Part shown: positions 15,130 through 23,616 of the stretch, piece by piece
Layout: each line of letters opens with the position of its first letter
Position numbering within the stretch: the stretch's first letter is position 1
DNA from: JADHUC01 sp964617665
GTDB lineage: Bacteria; Planctomycetota; Planctomycetia; Pirellulales; Pirellulaceae
Assembly (NCBI GenBank): GCA_964617665.1
Contig: CAZUAH010000135.1
Location: 1 to 28,585 of the forward strand
Direction: 5' to 3'
DNA: 28,585 bases
Made by a program: the position numbers and the translations under genes
The notes under the pieces: generated by a model
Seen by the model: the letters and a program-made list of their open reading frames with translations, nothing else
Told to the model about the DNA's origin: nothing
Databases searched by the model: none

Positions 15130-16650
15130 CTAGAACTCATCCTCGACCACCGCCGATCCATACAGCGGCATATGGCGGTAATAGACCTCTAAGATCATGA
15201 TGCACATGGCCGTCGTGTACAGCCGGCCGCCGGTTTTGCCATGCTCGTCGTGGAAGAACCAGCTTCCGTGTTCGTGGCCGCGTCGTGATTGCGTGGCGAT
15301 CAGCCGATCGCGCAACTCGCGGTTCCAGGCGTCCCAGCCATCGCCTTCATAATGGTGCATCACCTGCATGGCATAGTAATTGAAGTACATGTCGGTGCGC
15401 GACGGATTTAGCTTCTGCAGGTGATCGACGCCCTTGGCCAACCGAGGGTCATTCTGCGGCCAGCCGGAATACATGCGAGCAAGTAGACCGATGGCGGTCG
15501 GCGTCGGCAGCCGTTCCGGTGTCATGTAGCCGTAGTAAGCACCGTCTTCTACTTGTACACGATCGAGAAATCCTTTGGCTCGCTCCAACACGTCGTCCGG
15601 CACTTCCAACCCGGCCATCCGAGCGCTCTTCAACGCCATTACTTGCCAACCGAAGACCGTGGTATCGCCCGGTTGCCCCGGGTAGTAGCGCCAGCCGCCT
15701 TCCTCGTGCTGGGCGCTGCAGATGAAGTTGACAGCCTGTTGAACGACCGCTTGAAGCGCTTCATTTTTGGTCATTGCGTACGCTTCGCACAAGGCGATCG
15801 TGGCGATTCCTTGTGCGTACATGGTCCCTTCCTGCAGGTCGCCGCCGTGCGGTGTGACGATCAACCGGCCGGTCAGGTAATAGAGTCCTTTGTCCACCAC
15901 CTCCTTATATTGGCTTTCTTCCGTCACTTCGCCTGCGCCCAGGAATGCCAGCAACGCCAATCCGGTCGATGCAGTCGTCGATCCATGTGTGCCCGGATCT
16001 CGGCACAATCCGCGACAGAGACCATCGCGATGGTCGAACCACCAACTTCCGTCCTCACGCTGGTGAGCAGCTAGCCAGGCAAGTCCGCGCGCGACAGCAT
16101 CTTCGCTTTCTTCGCTTCCGCCGCGATCTATGACCAGGCGAGCACGCATGGGCCCAGTACGGCCTTCGAAGCCGCCGCCCGTGCCGGTATTCAGTTCCAG
16201 TAGCAGATCTTGAGGCCGATACGAGTCGGGCGACGGTGTCGGTTCCAGCGATGTTTCCCCCGAACTGGTGTCGACAGACTCGAAAGAGATTTCCGGTGCG
16301 TCCACGCTGACAACATCGCTCAAGGCCTCTTGGGGCAGACTCTCCACTTGGCCAGGCATGTGGGCGCGTGACGTGACCATGTCTACAGCCAAGACTTGGA
16401 TGTCTATCTCGTCCTCGACTGGGACTACCGTGATCGAGTGAGGCTTCTGCTCGGCGTCGTTCAACACGAGCCAGAATGCCAACGCCAGAATTGCCAGCAG
16501 ATGGAGGGTGAAACTGAGCGAACAACTAGAAAATGTGCGGAACCGGCGGGGGATCCCTAGTCCCAGGCACAGGCTCAACAGCCGACGCCCGAATGACGCG
16601 GCCACTTTGTGCACTTTCGCTCGGTTTTGGAGCATGTCGCCGGTACCCAT
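15130..16650 (-). CDS. Membrane-anchored protein with squalene cyclase/prenyltransferase-type repeats
   Basis: 506 residues from the ATG at 16650 (GGAG four bases before it). A longer GTG start at 16755 has no ribosome binding site, and the ATG at 16635 is another option. A basic N-terminal segment is followed by one membrane helix (LSFTLHLLAILALAFWLVL, near residues 46-64). A roughly 110-residue acidic, Ser/Pro-rich linker comes next, then a C-terminal alpha/alpha-toroid domain. Repeat-type motifs include GLAWLAAHQREDGSWWFD, AVNFICSAQHEEGGWRYYPG, TVFGWQVMALKSARMAG and GLLARMYSGW. The fold is shared with terpene cyclases and protein prenyltransferases. I see no D-x-D-D cyclase motif and no zinc-ligand set, so catalysis is doubtful. 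Such proteins are numerous in planctomycetes and their role is unknown. Confidence 0.82.
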   Translation of the reverse strand: MGTGDMLQNRAKVHKVAASFGRRLLSLCLGLGIPRRFRTFSSCSLSFTLHLLAILALAFWLVLNDAEQKPHSITVVPVEDEIDIQVLAVDMVTSRAHMPGQVESLPQEALSDVVSVDAPEISFESVDTSSGETSLEPTPSPDSYRPQDLLLELNTGTGGGFEGRTGPMRARLVIDRGGSEESEDAVARGLAWLAAHQREDGSWWFDHRDGLCRGLCRDPGTHGSTTASTGLALLAFLGAGEVTEESQYKEVVDKGLYYLTGRLIVTPHGGDLQEGTMYAQGIATIALCEAYAMTKNEALQAVVQQAVNFICSAQHEEGGWRYYPGQPGDTTVFGWQVMALKSARMAGLEVPDDVLERAKGFLDRVQVEDGAYYGYMTPERLPTPTAIGLLARMYSGWPQNDPRLAKGVDHLQKLNPSRTDMYFNYYAMQVMHHYEGDGWDAWNRELRDRLIATQSRRGHEHGSWFFHDEHGKTGGRLYTTAMCIMILEVYYRHMPLYGSAVVEDEF

Positions 16651-16785
16651 ACGTCTCCAAAGTCCGCTTTTCCGCAAAGACACTCTAATCGCGCAAAACC
16701 GCACGCATCGTTCATACTCGGCGGCGTCCGCCTTCGTCCTTTGACTAATGCACACTTCAGCGGTGATAATGTTGAGCGGTAATAC

Positions 16786-16813
16786 TTGTTGACTCGATTG
16801 TGCGGGTTACAAT
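16786..16813 (+). promoter_or_regulatory. Putative promoter upstream of the SDR-ligA pair
   Basis: TTGTTG (16786-16791), a 16-base spacer and TACAAT (16808-16813), about 46 bases before the ATG at 16860. An overlapping TTGACT at 16789 is a better -35 by sequence but leaves only 13 bases of spacer. Confidence 0.35.
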
Positions 16814-16859
16814 CCGATTCGCAGGTTTCTCGCCGCGTCTAACGGGATTCGCGTAAGGT

Positions 16860-17648
16860 ATGTCCTCCGAAGTTGCGCACAATCTGGCCGACAAAACCGC
16901 AGTCGTTACGGGGGCGTCTAGCGGTATCGGTCGAGCGATCGCTCTGGAATTGGCTTCTGTCGGTGTGAACGTCGTCGTCCATGCACGAACCAGCCGTGAA
17001 GCCGCTGAGGATGTAGCCGAGACTGTTCGTCAACAGGGCCGCGAATCCAGCGTGATTCTGGCCGACATAAGCGATCCAGACGATTGCGAGTCGCTGGTGG
17101 AAGAGGCATGGGATTGGCGGGACGGTATCGACATCTGGATCAACAATGCCGGCGCCGACGTGCTGACAGGTCAAGCCGCGAAATGGACTTTCGACGAGAA
17201 GCTTGACCGCCTTTGGCACGTCGATGTACTCGGAACCACTAGGCTGTCTCGGCTAGTCGGCCTGCGGATGAAGGGGCGGGGCGGGCCGGCACCGACTGGT
17301 GTGATCGTGAACATGGGATGGGACCAAGTAGAACACGGTATGGCGGGCGACAGCGGCGAAATGTTTGCCACTGTCAAAGGGGCGATTATCGCATTCACCA
17401 GGAGCTTGGCACGTTCGTTGGCGCCGGAAGTGCGTGTCAACTGCTTGGCACCCGGTTGGATCAAGACGTCATGGGGCGAGTGTGCCACGGAGTATTGGCA
17501 GCAGCGAGCATGCGAGGAATCGCTGCTGGGCCGGTGGGGTACGCCGGAAGACGTGGCAAAGGTCGCTCGGTTCCTTGCATCTCCGGAATCCAAGTTCATG
17601 ACGGGGCAAGTGGTGTCCATCAATGGTGGTTTTCGGCATAGTCCATGA
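16860..17648 (+). CDS. SDR-family protein with altered catalytic residues
   Basis: 262 residues with a full SDR Rossmann fold: TGASSGIG at 17-24, ADIS near 68-71, NNAG at 95-98, and a C-terminal RWGTPEDVAKVARFLASPES...INGGF. The catalytic tetrad is largely lost. The structural Asn is D122 (HVDVLGT), the Ser of the usual I-x-N-x-S-S strand is replaced (IVNMGWDQ), and the catalytic Tyr is F169 (EMFATVK) with only K173 kept. The codon for residue 169 is TTT at 17364-17366. Cofactor binding is probably retained, but standard dehydrogenase chemistry is unlikely, so a regulatory or structural role is possible. It ends 12 bases before ligA and shares its strand, so co-transcription is likely although no functional link is known. 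Confidence 0.85.
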   Translation: MSSEVAHNLADKTAVVTGASSGIGRAIALELASVGVNVVVHARTSREAAEDVAETVRQQGRESSVILADISDPDDCESLVEEAWDWRDGIDIWINNAGADVLTGQAAKWTFDEKLDRLWHVDVLGTTRLSRLVGLRMKGRGGPAPTGVIVNMGWDQVEHGMAGDSGEMFATVKGAIIAFTRSLARSLAPEVRVNCLAPGWIKTSWGECATEYWQQRACEESLLGRWGTPEDVAKVARFLASPESKFMTGQVVSINGGFRHSP

Positions 17649-17660
17649 CGGAGGTTGGTG

Positions 17661-19670
17661 ATGACAGCCGATCCAGGGCAAGAAATCGAGAAGCTTCGTG
17701 AAGAGATACGCCACCACGACCGGAAGTACTACGTCGAGGCTGCGCCGGAGATCAGCGATCTGGAGTACGACCGGTTGCTTTCGCGGTTGAAGGTGCTTGA
17801 AGCCGACAATCCGGAATTGGTCACGCCGGACAGTCCCACACAACGGATCGGCGACCAGCCCGTCGAGCATCTGCCGCAAGTCGAACATCGCGTGCCGATG
17901 CTGTCGATCGACAACACGTACAGTATCGAGGAGTTGCGCGAATTCGGTGCACGTACCGCGCGGCTGCTGGAGGATGAACCGATCGAATGGGTCGTCGAAT
18001 TGAAGATCGACGGCGTGGCGGTGGCGATTGTCTACGAAGATGGTGTGCTGACGCGAGCTTTGACGCGCGGCAACGGCGTCGTTGGCGACGACATTACACA
18101 CAACGTGCGCACCGTGGCCGATGTGCCGCTGCGTCTAGTGGGCGACGACGTGCCGCCGGTGCTGGAAGTGCGCGGCGAAGTGTACATGACCAATTCGGAT
18201 TTGGTCAGACTGAACGAAACACAGAAAGAAAGAGGCGAACCGCCGTTCGCCAATACGCGCAACGTGACCGCCGGCAGTATCCGAGTGCTGGATCCGCGAA
18301 TCTGTGCCGAACGTCGCTTACGCGTTTTCTGCCACGGCATCGGTCACTGCGAGGGGCTCAAATCCACGTCGCACGCCGAGTTCCTCGAAGAGATCGGCGG
18401 TTACGGTTTGCCGCCCACGCCGATGGTCGAGAGTTTTCCCACGTTTGACGCAGCCGTGAAGCACTGCGACGAAATCATCGAACGGCTGCACGAGTTGGAC
18501 TTTGAAGTTGATGGCTTGGTTCTGAAGGTGAACCAGTTCGAGCAGCGTGAGCGATTGGGGGCAAGGTCGAAAAGCCCACGATGGCTGGTGGCGTACAAGT
18601 GGGAGAAATACGAAGCAGCCACGCGACTGAACGCTATCAACGTCCAGGTCGGAAAGACGGGGGCGATCACACCCGTCGCGGAACTGGAGCCCGTTCAGTT
18701 GGCCGGTACCACGGTCAGCCGCGCAAGCCTGCACAACGCCGACGAGATCCAACGCAAGGACATTCGTGTTGGCGATGTGGTTATCGTTGAGAAGGCAGGG
18801 AAGATCATCCCGCACGTGGTTCGAATCGAAAAGCACGAGCGGAAGACCGATCCGCCGAAATATAGGTTCCCCAGGAAGTGCCCGGAATGCAGCACCCAGT
18901 TGGTCAAGGACGAAGGCGGTGTGTACATACGCTGCCCAAATTTCCAGTGTCCCGCACAACTGAAAGAACGCATTCGCTACTACGCCAGCCGCAACTGCAT
19001 GGACATCGAGGGGTTGGGTGACAAGTTGGTGGACCAGTTGGTCGAAAACGAGTTGGTGTCCGGCTACGGAGGCTTGTATCTTCTGACGCTCGAGCAACTC
19101 CTGCCGCTGGAGCGAATGGGCAAGAAGTCCGCCGAAAATCTGCGGAAACATATCGCAGACAGTAAAGACAAAGGATTGGCCAAATTACTGAACGCTCTTT
19201 CCATCCGTCACGTCGGGGGTCGAGTGTCGGCGGTATTGGCCGAGAGCTTCGGCAGTTTGGACGAAATCGAAAAAGCTTCGGTCGAGCGACTGGCGGAAAT
19301 CAACGAGATCGGCGAAATCATCGCCGAAAGTGTCTACGACTTCCTACATAGCGAACATGGTGCGGCGGCCGTTGCCGAACTTCGACAACTAGGCGTGAAC
19401 ACGAAAGCGCCCAAGAAGGAGGACGACGCAGGCGAAGCCGTGTTTGCTGGAAAGACCTTTGTAGTAACCGGAACGCTGAGCAAATACACGCGGGACAAGG
19501 TTAAGGAACTGATCGAGCGTCACGGAGGCCGAGCTTCGTCCAGTGTGTCCGGCAAGACCGACTACCTGTTAGCCGGCGAAAAAGCCGGCAGCAAACTGGC
19601 CAAAGCCGAGAAACTGGGCGTGCTGGTGATTAGCGAAACGGATTTCGAGCAGATGATCGGCGACGGGTAA
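17661..19670 (+). CDS. ligA: NAD-dependent DNA ligase
   Basis: 669 residues, the usual LigA length (about 670). It seals nicks with NAD as AMP donor. GGAGG (17650-17654) fixes the ATG at 17661; in-frame TTG and GTG just upstream are less likely. Domain Ia has the Y-Y pair (RKYYVE). The adenylation lysine is K115 in ELKIDGVAVA, the same number as in E. coli. Further nucleotidyltransferase motifs include TRGNGVVGDDITHNVRT, EVRGEV and VDGLVLKVN. The OB fold is followed by a four-cysteine zinc finger (C407, C410, C425, C430), the helix-hairpin-helix region and a C-terminal BRCT domain (about 595-667). Complete and presumably functional. Confidence 0.97.
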   Translation: MTADPGQEIEKLREEIRHHDRKYYVEAAPEISDLEYDRLLSRLKVLEADNPELVTPDSPTQRIGDQPVEHLPQVEHRVPMLSIDNTYSIEELREFGARTARLLEDEPIEWVVELKIDGVAVAIVYEDGVLTRALTRGNGVVGDDITHNVRTVADVPLRLVGDDVPPVLEVRGEVYMTNSDLVRLNETQKERGEPPFANTRNVTAGSIRVLDPRICAERRLRVFCHGIGHCEGLKSTSHAEFLEEIGGYGLPPTPMVESFPTFDAAVKHCDEIIERLHELDFEVDGLVLKVNQFEQRERLGARSKSPRWLVAYKWEKYEAATRLNAINVQVGKTGAITPVAELEPVQLAGTTVSRASLHNADEIQRKDIRVGDVVIVEKAGKIIPHVVRIEKHERKTDPPKYRFPRKCPECSTQLVKDEGGVYIRCPNFQCPAQLKERIRYYASRNCMDIEGLGDKLVDQLVENELVSGYGGLYLLTLEQLLPLERMGKKSAENLRKHIADSKDKGLAKLLNALSIRHVGGRVSAVLAESFGSLDEIEKASVERLAEINEIGEIIAESVYDFLHSEHGAAAVAELRQLGVNTKAPKKEDDAGEAVFAGKTFVVTGTLSKYTRDKVKELIERHGGRASSSVSGKTDYLLAGEKAGSKLAKAEKLGVLVISETDFEQMIGDG

Positions 19671-19689
19671 CGGCTATCCTTCGTCTGCC

Positions 19690-19720
19690 TTGATGCATTT
19701 CCAGCAGACACTGGTACAAT
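19690..19720 (+). promoter_or_regulatory. Weak putative promoter for the DUF1080 gene at 19802
   Basis: TTGATG (19690-19695) and TACAAT (19715-19720) with a 19-base spacer, longer than ideal. It lies in the 131-base gap between ligA and the next gene. No terminator for ligA is visible in the same gap. Confidence 0.28.
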
Positions 19721-19801
19721 AAGTCCTTGATCTGTTCGCCGTTGACCGGAGAACCTGCTGTTCCGCTACTGATTCACACCACATGATAAGGAAGGTCCAC
19801 C

Positions 19802-20509
19802 ATGAAGAAGTATCTTGCCATCGCAACAATCGCCTTTGTTACGTCTGCGGCACTTTTGGGTGGTTTTGGCCAAGCAGTCGGCGAAGAAGAGTGCGGATTC
19901 AAGTGCCTCTTCGACGGAAAGACCTTGAACGGCTGGGAAGGCAAACCTCAATTCTGGTCGGTTCAGGACGGAGTTATCACGGGGCAGACTACCAAGGACA
20001 ATCCCACGAAAGGAAACACATTCCTGATTTGGCGAGGTGGCAAGACGGCCGATTTCGAACTCCGACTGGAATTCCGCATTGTTGGGGGTAATTCTGGTAT
20101 TCAATATCGCAGCGAGGAAAAGGGCGATTTCGTTGTGGGCGGCTATCAGGCCGACTTCGCGGCCGGCGACCGCTACATCGGGATTCTCTACGAGGAAAAG
20201 GGCCGTGCCATTCTGGCACACCGTGGGCACAAGGTGGTGATCGACGAGGACGGCAAGAAAGAGACCGTCGGTACGACGTGCGACGAGAAGGAAATGCTGG
20301 CTTCCATCAAGAAAGAGGGCTGGAACGAGTTTATTATCACTGCCAAAGGTAACCACTTGGTGCAGAAGATCAACGGCCACACGACTGTGGACGTGACGGA
20401 TAATCAAACGTCGAAAAGCAGTGCGGAGGGAATTCTGGCACTTCAGTTGCACCAAGGCCCGCCCATGCTCGTGCAATTCAAGAATATCCGGCTCAAGCAA
20501 TTGAAATAG
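19802..20509 (+). CDS. Secreted DUF1080 protein (3-keto-disaccharide hydrolase domain)
   Basis: 235 residues with a Sec signal peptide (MKKYLAIATIAFVTSAALLGG; cut near residue 27) and AAGGAAGG upstream of the ATG. The family hallmark FDGKTLNGWE lies at 37-46. It is followed by a concanavalin-like beta-sandwich: FWSVQDGVITG, DFELRLEFRIVGGNSGIQYRS, QADFAAGD, and a closing strand PMLVQFKNIRLKQL. DUF1080 proteins are related to glycoside-binding or 3-keto-glucoside-cleaving enzymes. They are strongly expanded in planctomycetes, where they are thought to act on carbohydrates in the periplasm. The neighbours ligA and purA give no functional clue. Confidence 0.92.
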   Translation: MKKYLAIATIAFVTSAALLGGFGQAVGEEECGFKCLFDGKTLNGWEGKPQFWSVQDGVITGQTTKDNPTKGNTFLIWRGGKTADFELRLEFRIVGGNSGIQYRSEEKGDFVVGGYQADFAAGDRYIGILYEEKGRAILAHRGHKVVIDEDGKKETVGTTCDEKEMLASIKKEGWNEFIITAKGNHLVQKINGHTTVDVTDNQTSKSSAEGILALQLHQGPPMLVQFKNIRLKQLK

Positions 20510-20604
20510 AGCGGGCTGCCTCCGCTTGACCGGGCAACATGTCCCGGCATAGATTAACTGGTTTTGTAGAGGATCGTAGTACGCTGTTAGTAGGGAGAAC
20601 CGAG

Positions 20605-21885
20605 TTGGCCGTAACAAGTGTAATCGGTTTGCAGTGGGGTGACGAGGCGAAAGGCAAGATCGTCGACCTCTTGACGTCTGGGTTCGATATCGTCGTTCGC
20701 TATCAGGGTGGCGCGAATGCAGGCCACACGGTCGTTTTGGGCAGCGATGTCTACAAGTTGCATCACATACCCAGCGGGATACTCAACCCCAATGTCATGA
20801 ATGTGGTGGCGCCGGGCGTTGTGCTGAATCCGCCTACGATCCTGCAGGAGATCGACTCGTTGGCGGAACGCGGGATAGAGGTGACGAACAACCTGATGTT
20901 CAGCGAGCGAGCCCACGTGGTCTTCCCGTGGCATATCGCCGAAGATCGGGCGATGGATTCGAGACCTGTGAGCGGCGAGAGCATCGGTACGACACTTCGT
21001 GGTATTGGCCCTTGCTATCGCGACAAATATGGTCGCTCGAACGCGATCCGGCTGGGCGACATGTGCCGCAAGGAGTTTCGCGACGAGATCGAACGCGTCG
21101 TCGAATTCAAACTTCGCATGCTAACGCAACTTGGCAGCGACGAGACGCTGGATGCGGGCGCGATCTACAACGAGTACAGCGGTTACGCGGAACGCCTGCA
21201 GCCGTTTGTCGCCGACACCACAGGGTACTTGCTGGACTCGCTGGAGGCCGGTAAGAGCGTTCTGTTTGAAGGGGCTCAAGGTGCGTTGCTAGACATCGAC
21301 CACGGGACCTTTCCTTTTGTCACCAGCAGCAACAGCTCCGGAGTCGGTGTCTCGGGGGGCTCCGGTGTGCCTGCTCGTTGGATCGAGAAGGTCATTGGCG
21401 TGGCCAAGGCTTATACGACACGAGTCGGCGGCGGACCGTTTCCCACCGAACTGGAAGACGAAATGGGCGACCGCATCCGGGAACTCGGCAACGAATACGG
21501 GACCACTACCGGGCGTCCTCGCCGCTGTGGTTGGTTCGACGCCGTCGCCGTTAGGTACACGGCTCGTCTGAGCGGCATTAGCGCGATATCCCTGATGATG
21601 ATGGACGTCGTCAGCCAACTGCCTGAGTTGAAGATTTGCGTGGCGTACGATTTGGACGGCGAGCGCATCACGAACTTCCCGACCCACGCCGACGATCTCC
21701 GGCGCGTGAAACCAGTGTATGAGACGTTCCCAGGCTGGGAGCAGGACATCACTGGCATCCAAAAGATGGACGATTTGCCGGACGGTGCTCGCCGCTACCT
21801 GGATCGCGTGAGCGAATTGGTGGGGCGACCGGTCGAGGTGATTTCGTTCGGACCGGACCGCGCGCAGACTGTGTTTGCCGATTGA
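20605..21885 (+). CDS. purA: Adenylosuccinate synthetase
   Basis: 426 residues from a TTG start at 20605, with GGGAG (20593-20597) 7 bases upstream. With this start the catalytic pair is D13 (LQWGDEAKGK) and H41 (NAGHTV), the same numbering as E. coli PurA, which supports it over the in-frame ATG at 20539. It makes adenylosuccinate from IMP, aspartate and GTP in AMP synthesis. Other landmarks: GVVLNPPTILQEID, TTLRGIGPCYRDKYGR, LFEGAQGALLDIDHGTFPFV, VGGGPFPTE and TTGRPRRCGWFD. The phosphate-binding loop reads GDEAKGK instead of the common GDEGKGK. Its stop is followed 11 bases later by the uppS ATG, so purA, uppS and cdsA probably form one transcript. Confidence 0.96.
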   Translation: MAVTSVIGLQWGDEAKGKIVDLLTSGFDIVVRYQGGANAGHTVVLGSDVYKLHHIPSGILNPNVMNVVAPGVVLNPPTILQEIDSLAERGIEVTNNLMFSERAHVVFPWHIAEDRAMDSRPVSGESIGTTLRGIGPCYRDKYGRSNAIRLGDMCRKEFRDEIERVVEFKLRMLTQLGSDETLDAGAIYNEYSGYAERLQPFVADTTGYLLDSLEAGKSVLFEGAQGALLDIDHGTFPFVTSSNSSGVGVSGGSGVPARWIEKVIGVAKAYTTRVGGGPFPTELEDEMGDRIRELGNEYGTTTGRPRRCGWFDAVAVRYTARLSGISAISLMMMDVVSQLPELKICVAYDLDGERITNFPTHADDLRRVKPVYETFPGWEQDITGIQKMDDLPDGARRYLDRVSELVGRPVEVISFGPDRAQTVFAD

Positions 21886-21896
21886 AAGTGCGGCTC

Positions 21897-22658
21897 ATGT
21901 CCAACGCGTTGGAGACAACCGCAACGCCCGACAACGAGTTCGACGTGCCCAAAAAACGTCGGCCGCGTCATATCGCCATCATCATGGATGGCAACGGCCG
22001 CTGGGCCCAACGACGCGATTTGCCGCGGATCGAAGGCCATCGCCGCGGCGTGGCCAGCGTGCGGCGAACGGTCGAAGAATGTGCTCGCCTGGAGATTCAA
22101 CAACTCACGCTGTACTGCCTCTCCAGCGAAAATTGGAAACGCCCGCAGAACGAGCTGGACTTCCTCATGCATCTGCTTGAGCAGTACATGATCGAAGAAC
22201 GCAGCACGATCATGAAGAACGACATAGTTGTCGCCATCATCGGTCGCCGTGATGGAATTCCCGAGAATGTCCAGGCGGAGATGGACAAGACCATCGAGAT
22301 GAGTTCCCACAATGGCGGCACTCGGTTGTGTCTTGCGATCAACTACGGCGGCAGGGCGGAAATGGTGGATGCTGTGCGCTCGATCGCGCGGGGTGTGCGC
22401 GACGGCGAACTTGCCCCGGACGATATTGACGAACAGTCTATTGCGCAGCACTTGTACACGGCCGGCATGCTGGATCCCGATCTGATGATCCGCACGGCGG
22501 GTGAAATGCGCGTCAGCAACTTCCTGCTGTGGCAAATCAGTTACGCCGAGTTGTGGGTCACCGAACGGTTCTGGCCGGAGTTCTGCGAGGAAGATCTGCA
22601 CCGTGCGATTCGCGACTTTGCCAAGCGGGATCGCCGATTTGGCGGCTTGAAGACCTGA
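21897..22658 (+). CDS. uppS: Isoprenyl transferase (undecaprenyl diphosphate synthase)
   Basis: 253 residues from the ATG at 21897. A TTG at 21882 overlapping the purA stop and a GTG at 21888 are alternatives, and no strong ribosome binding site decides between them. It is a cis-prenyltransferase that builds undecaprenyl diphosphate, the lipid carrier for cell-wall and O-antigen units. Signature HIAIIMDGNGRWAQRR carries the catalytic Asp (D31). Further motifs: GHRRGV, LTLYCLSSENWKRP, INYGGRAEMVDAV, and the C-terminal DLMIRTAGEMRVSNFLLWQ (usually RTSGE) with SYAELW. Complete. The next gene, cdsA, follows in the common bacterial uppS-cdsA order. Confidence 0.95.
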   Translation: MSNALETTATPDNEFDVPKKRRPRHIAIIMDGNGRWAQRRDLPRIEGHRRGVASVRRTVEECARLEIQQLTLYCLSSENWKRPQNELDFLMHLLEQYMIEERSTIMKNDIVVAIIGRRDGIPENVQAEMDKTIEMSSHNGGTRLCLAINYGGRAEMVDAVRSIARGVRDGELAPDDIDEQSIAQHLYTAGMLDPDLMIRTAGEMRVSNFLLWQISYAELWVTERFWPEFCEEDLHRAIRDFAKRDRRFGGLKT

Positions 22659-22670
22659 GAGGAATGCTAC

Positions 22671-23582
22671 GTGCTTCGCTGGAGGTTACTCGTCGCCACG
22701 GCCATCATCGTGCCGCTCGTTGGGCTACTGCTGGCTGACGTTCACTGCAATCTCGGTGTCCCAGGCATCTGGCTATTCCCGCTAGCTCTGCTGCTTACTG
22801 TATTGGCATCGACCGAGGTCTTGGACCTGCTGCGGTCGAAAGACCTGCGCCCAGTGAAATGGAGTGTCTACGCGGGAGCATTACTCGTTGTGGTCGCGAG
22901 TCTCGTCCCTCAACTCTGGCTATTCACTGGCAGTGAGTATCCGACCGACTGGCCGATCGGAAGGCTTGGACTGCCGTTGGTCGCGATGGCAATCGGTGTC
23001 ATCTTGGCTTTTGTCGGCGAGATGGCGCGTTATGAGAAGCCTGGCGGCGTCATTGTCAACGTCGCGCTAAGCGTCTTCACGGTTGCCTACGTCGGGTTGT
23101 TGCTCGTGTTCCTGATTGCGTTGCGAACTTACTACGACAATCGATGGGGAATGGCCGCGTTGGTCTCCGCGGTTTTCGTCACGAAAATGACCGACACGGG
23201 GGCCTATACGTTCGGCCGGCTGTTCGGACGTCACAAGATGTCGCCCATCCTGAGCCCCAAGAAGACGATCGAGGGTGGGATCGGCGGAATCGTGACAGCC
23301 TGCCTGTGTTCTGTGGCCTTCTTCTACTGGTTGGTCCCCGTCATTGTCGGCCCGGACGCCGCAAAGCCGCAGTGGTGGGGATGCATCATCTTTGGAGTGG
23401 TCGTAGCCGTTGCCGGAATGATTGGCGACTTGGCTGAATCGCTGATGAAACGCGACATGGAACGAAAAGACTCCAGCAGTTGGATGCCGGGCCTGGGTGG
23501 CGTGCTGGATGTACTGGACTCGCTCCTGTTCGCCGCCCCAGCCGCGTATCTGTGTTTTGCGGCGGGGATCGTGGGGCCGTAG
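22671..23582 (+). CDS. cdsA: Phosphatidate cytidylyltransferase
   Basis: 303 residues from a GTG at 22671 with GAGGAA 6 bases upstream. It converts phosphatidic acid and CTP to CDP-diacylglycerol in the cytoplasmic membrane. Seven to nine hydrophobic segments are evident. The family regions are present: TKMTDTGAYTFGRLFGRHKMSPILSP-type loop (residues about 178-204), KKTIEGGIGGI, and the C-terminal GDLAESLMKRDMERKDSS followed by PGLGGVLDVLDS. In the C-terminal signature the usual P-G-H-G-G-x-x-D-R is P-G-L-G-G-V-L-D-V, so His and Arg are replaced while the two Asp residues remain. Position after uppS matches many bacteria. Confidence 0.93.
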   Translation: MLRWRLLVATAIIVPLVGLLLADVHCNLGVPGIWLFPLALLLTVLASTEVLDLLRSKDLRPVKWSVYAGALLVVVASLVPQLWLFTGSEYPTDWPIGRLGLPLVAMAIGVILAFVGEMARYEKPGGVIVNVALSVFTVAYVGLLLVFLIALRTYYDNRWGMAALVSAVFVTKMTDTGAYTFGRLFGRHKMSPILSPKKTIEGGIGGIVTACLCSVAFFYWLVPVIVGPDAAKPQWWGCIIFGVVVAVAGMIGDLAESLMKRDMERKDSSSWMPGLGGVLDVLDSLLFAAPAAYLCFAAGIVGP

Positions 23583-23616
23583 GGATACGCCGTGTACTCG
23601 ATCCTCACCTCCGGCG

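Noticed and set aside
16651..16755. N-terminal extension of the cyclase-repeat protein to a GTG at 16755
   Set aside because: No ribosome binding site, and the extension is Cys/Arg-rich and unlike a leader; the ATG at 16650 has GGAG upstream.
18318..19151. 277-codon minus-strand open frame inside ligA
   Set aside because: Shadow of a GC-rich conserved gene; the plus-strand LigA motifs cover the whole stretch.
20539..20604. N-terminal extension of PurA to an ATG at 20539
   Set aside because: The TTG at 20605 has GGGAG at good spacing and places the catalytic Asp and His at residues 13 and 41, as in E. coli.
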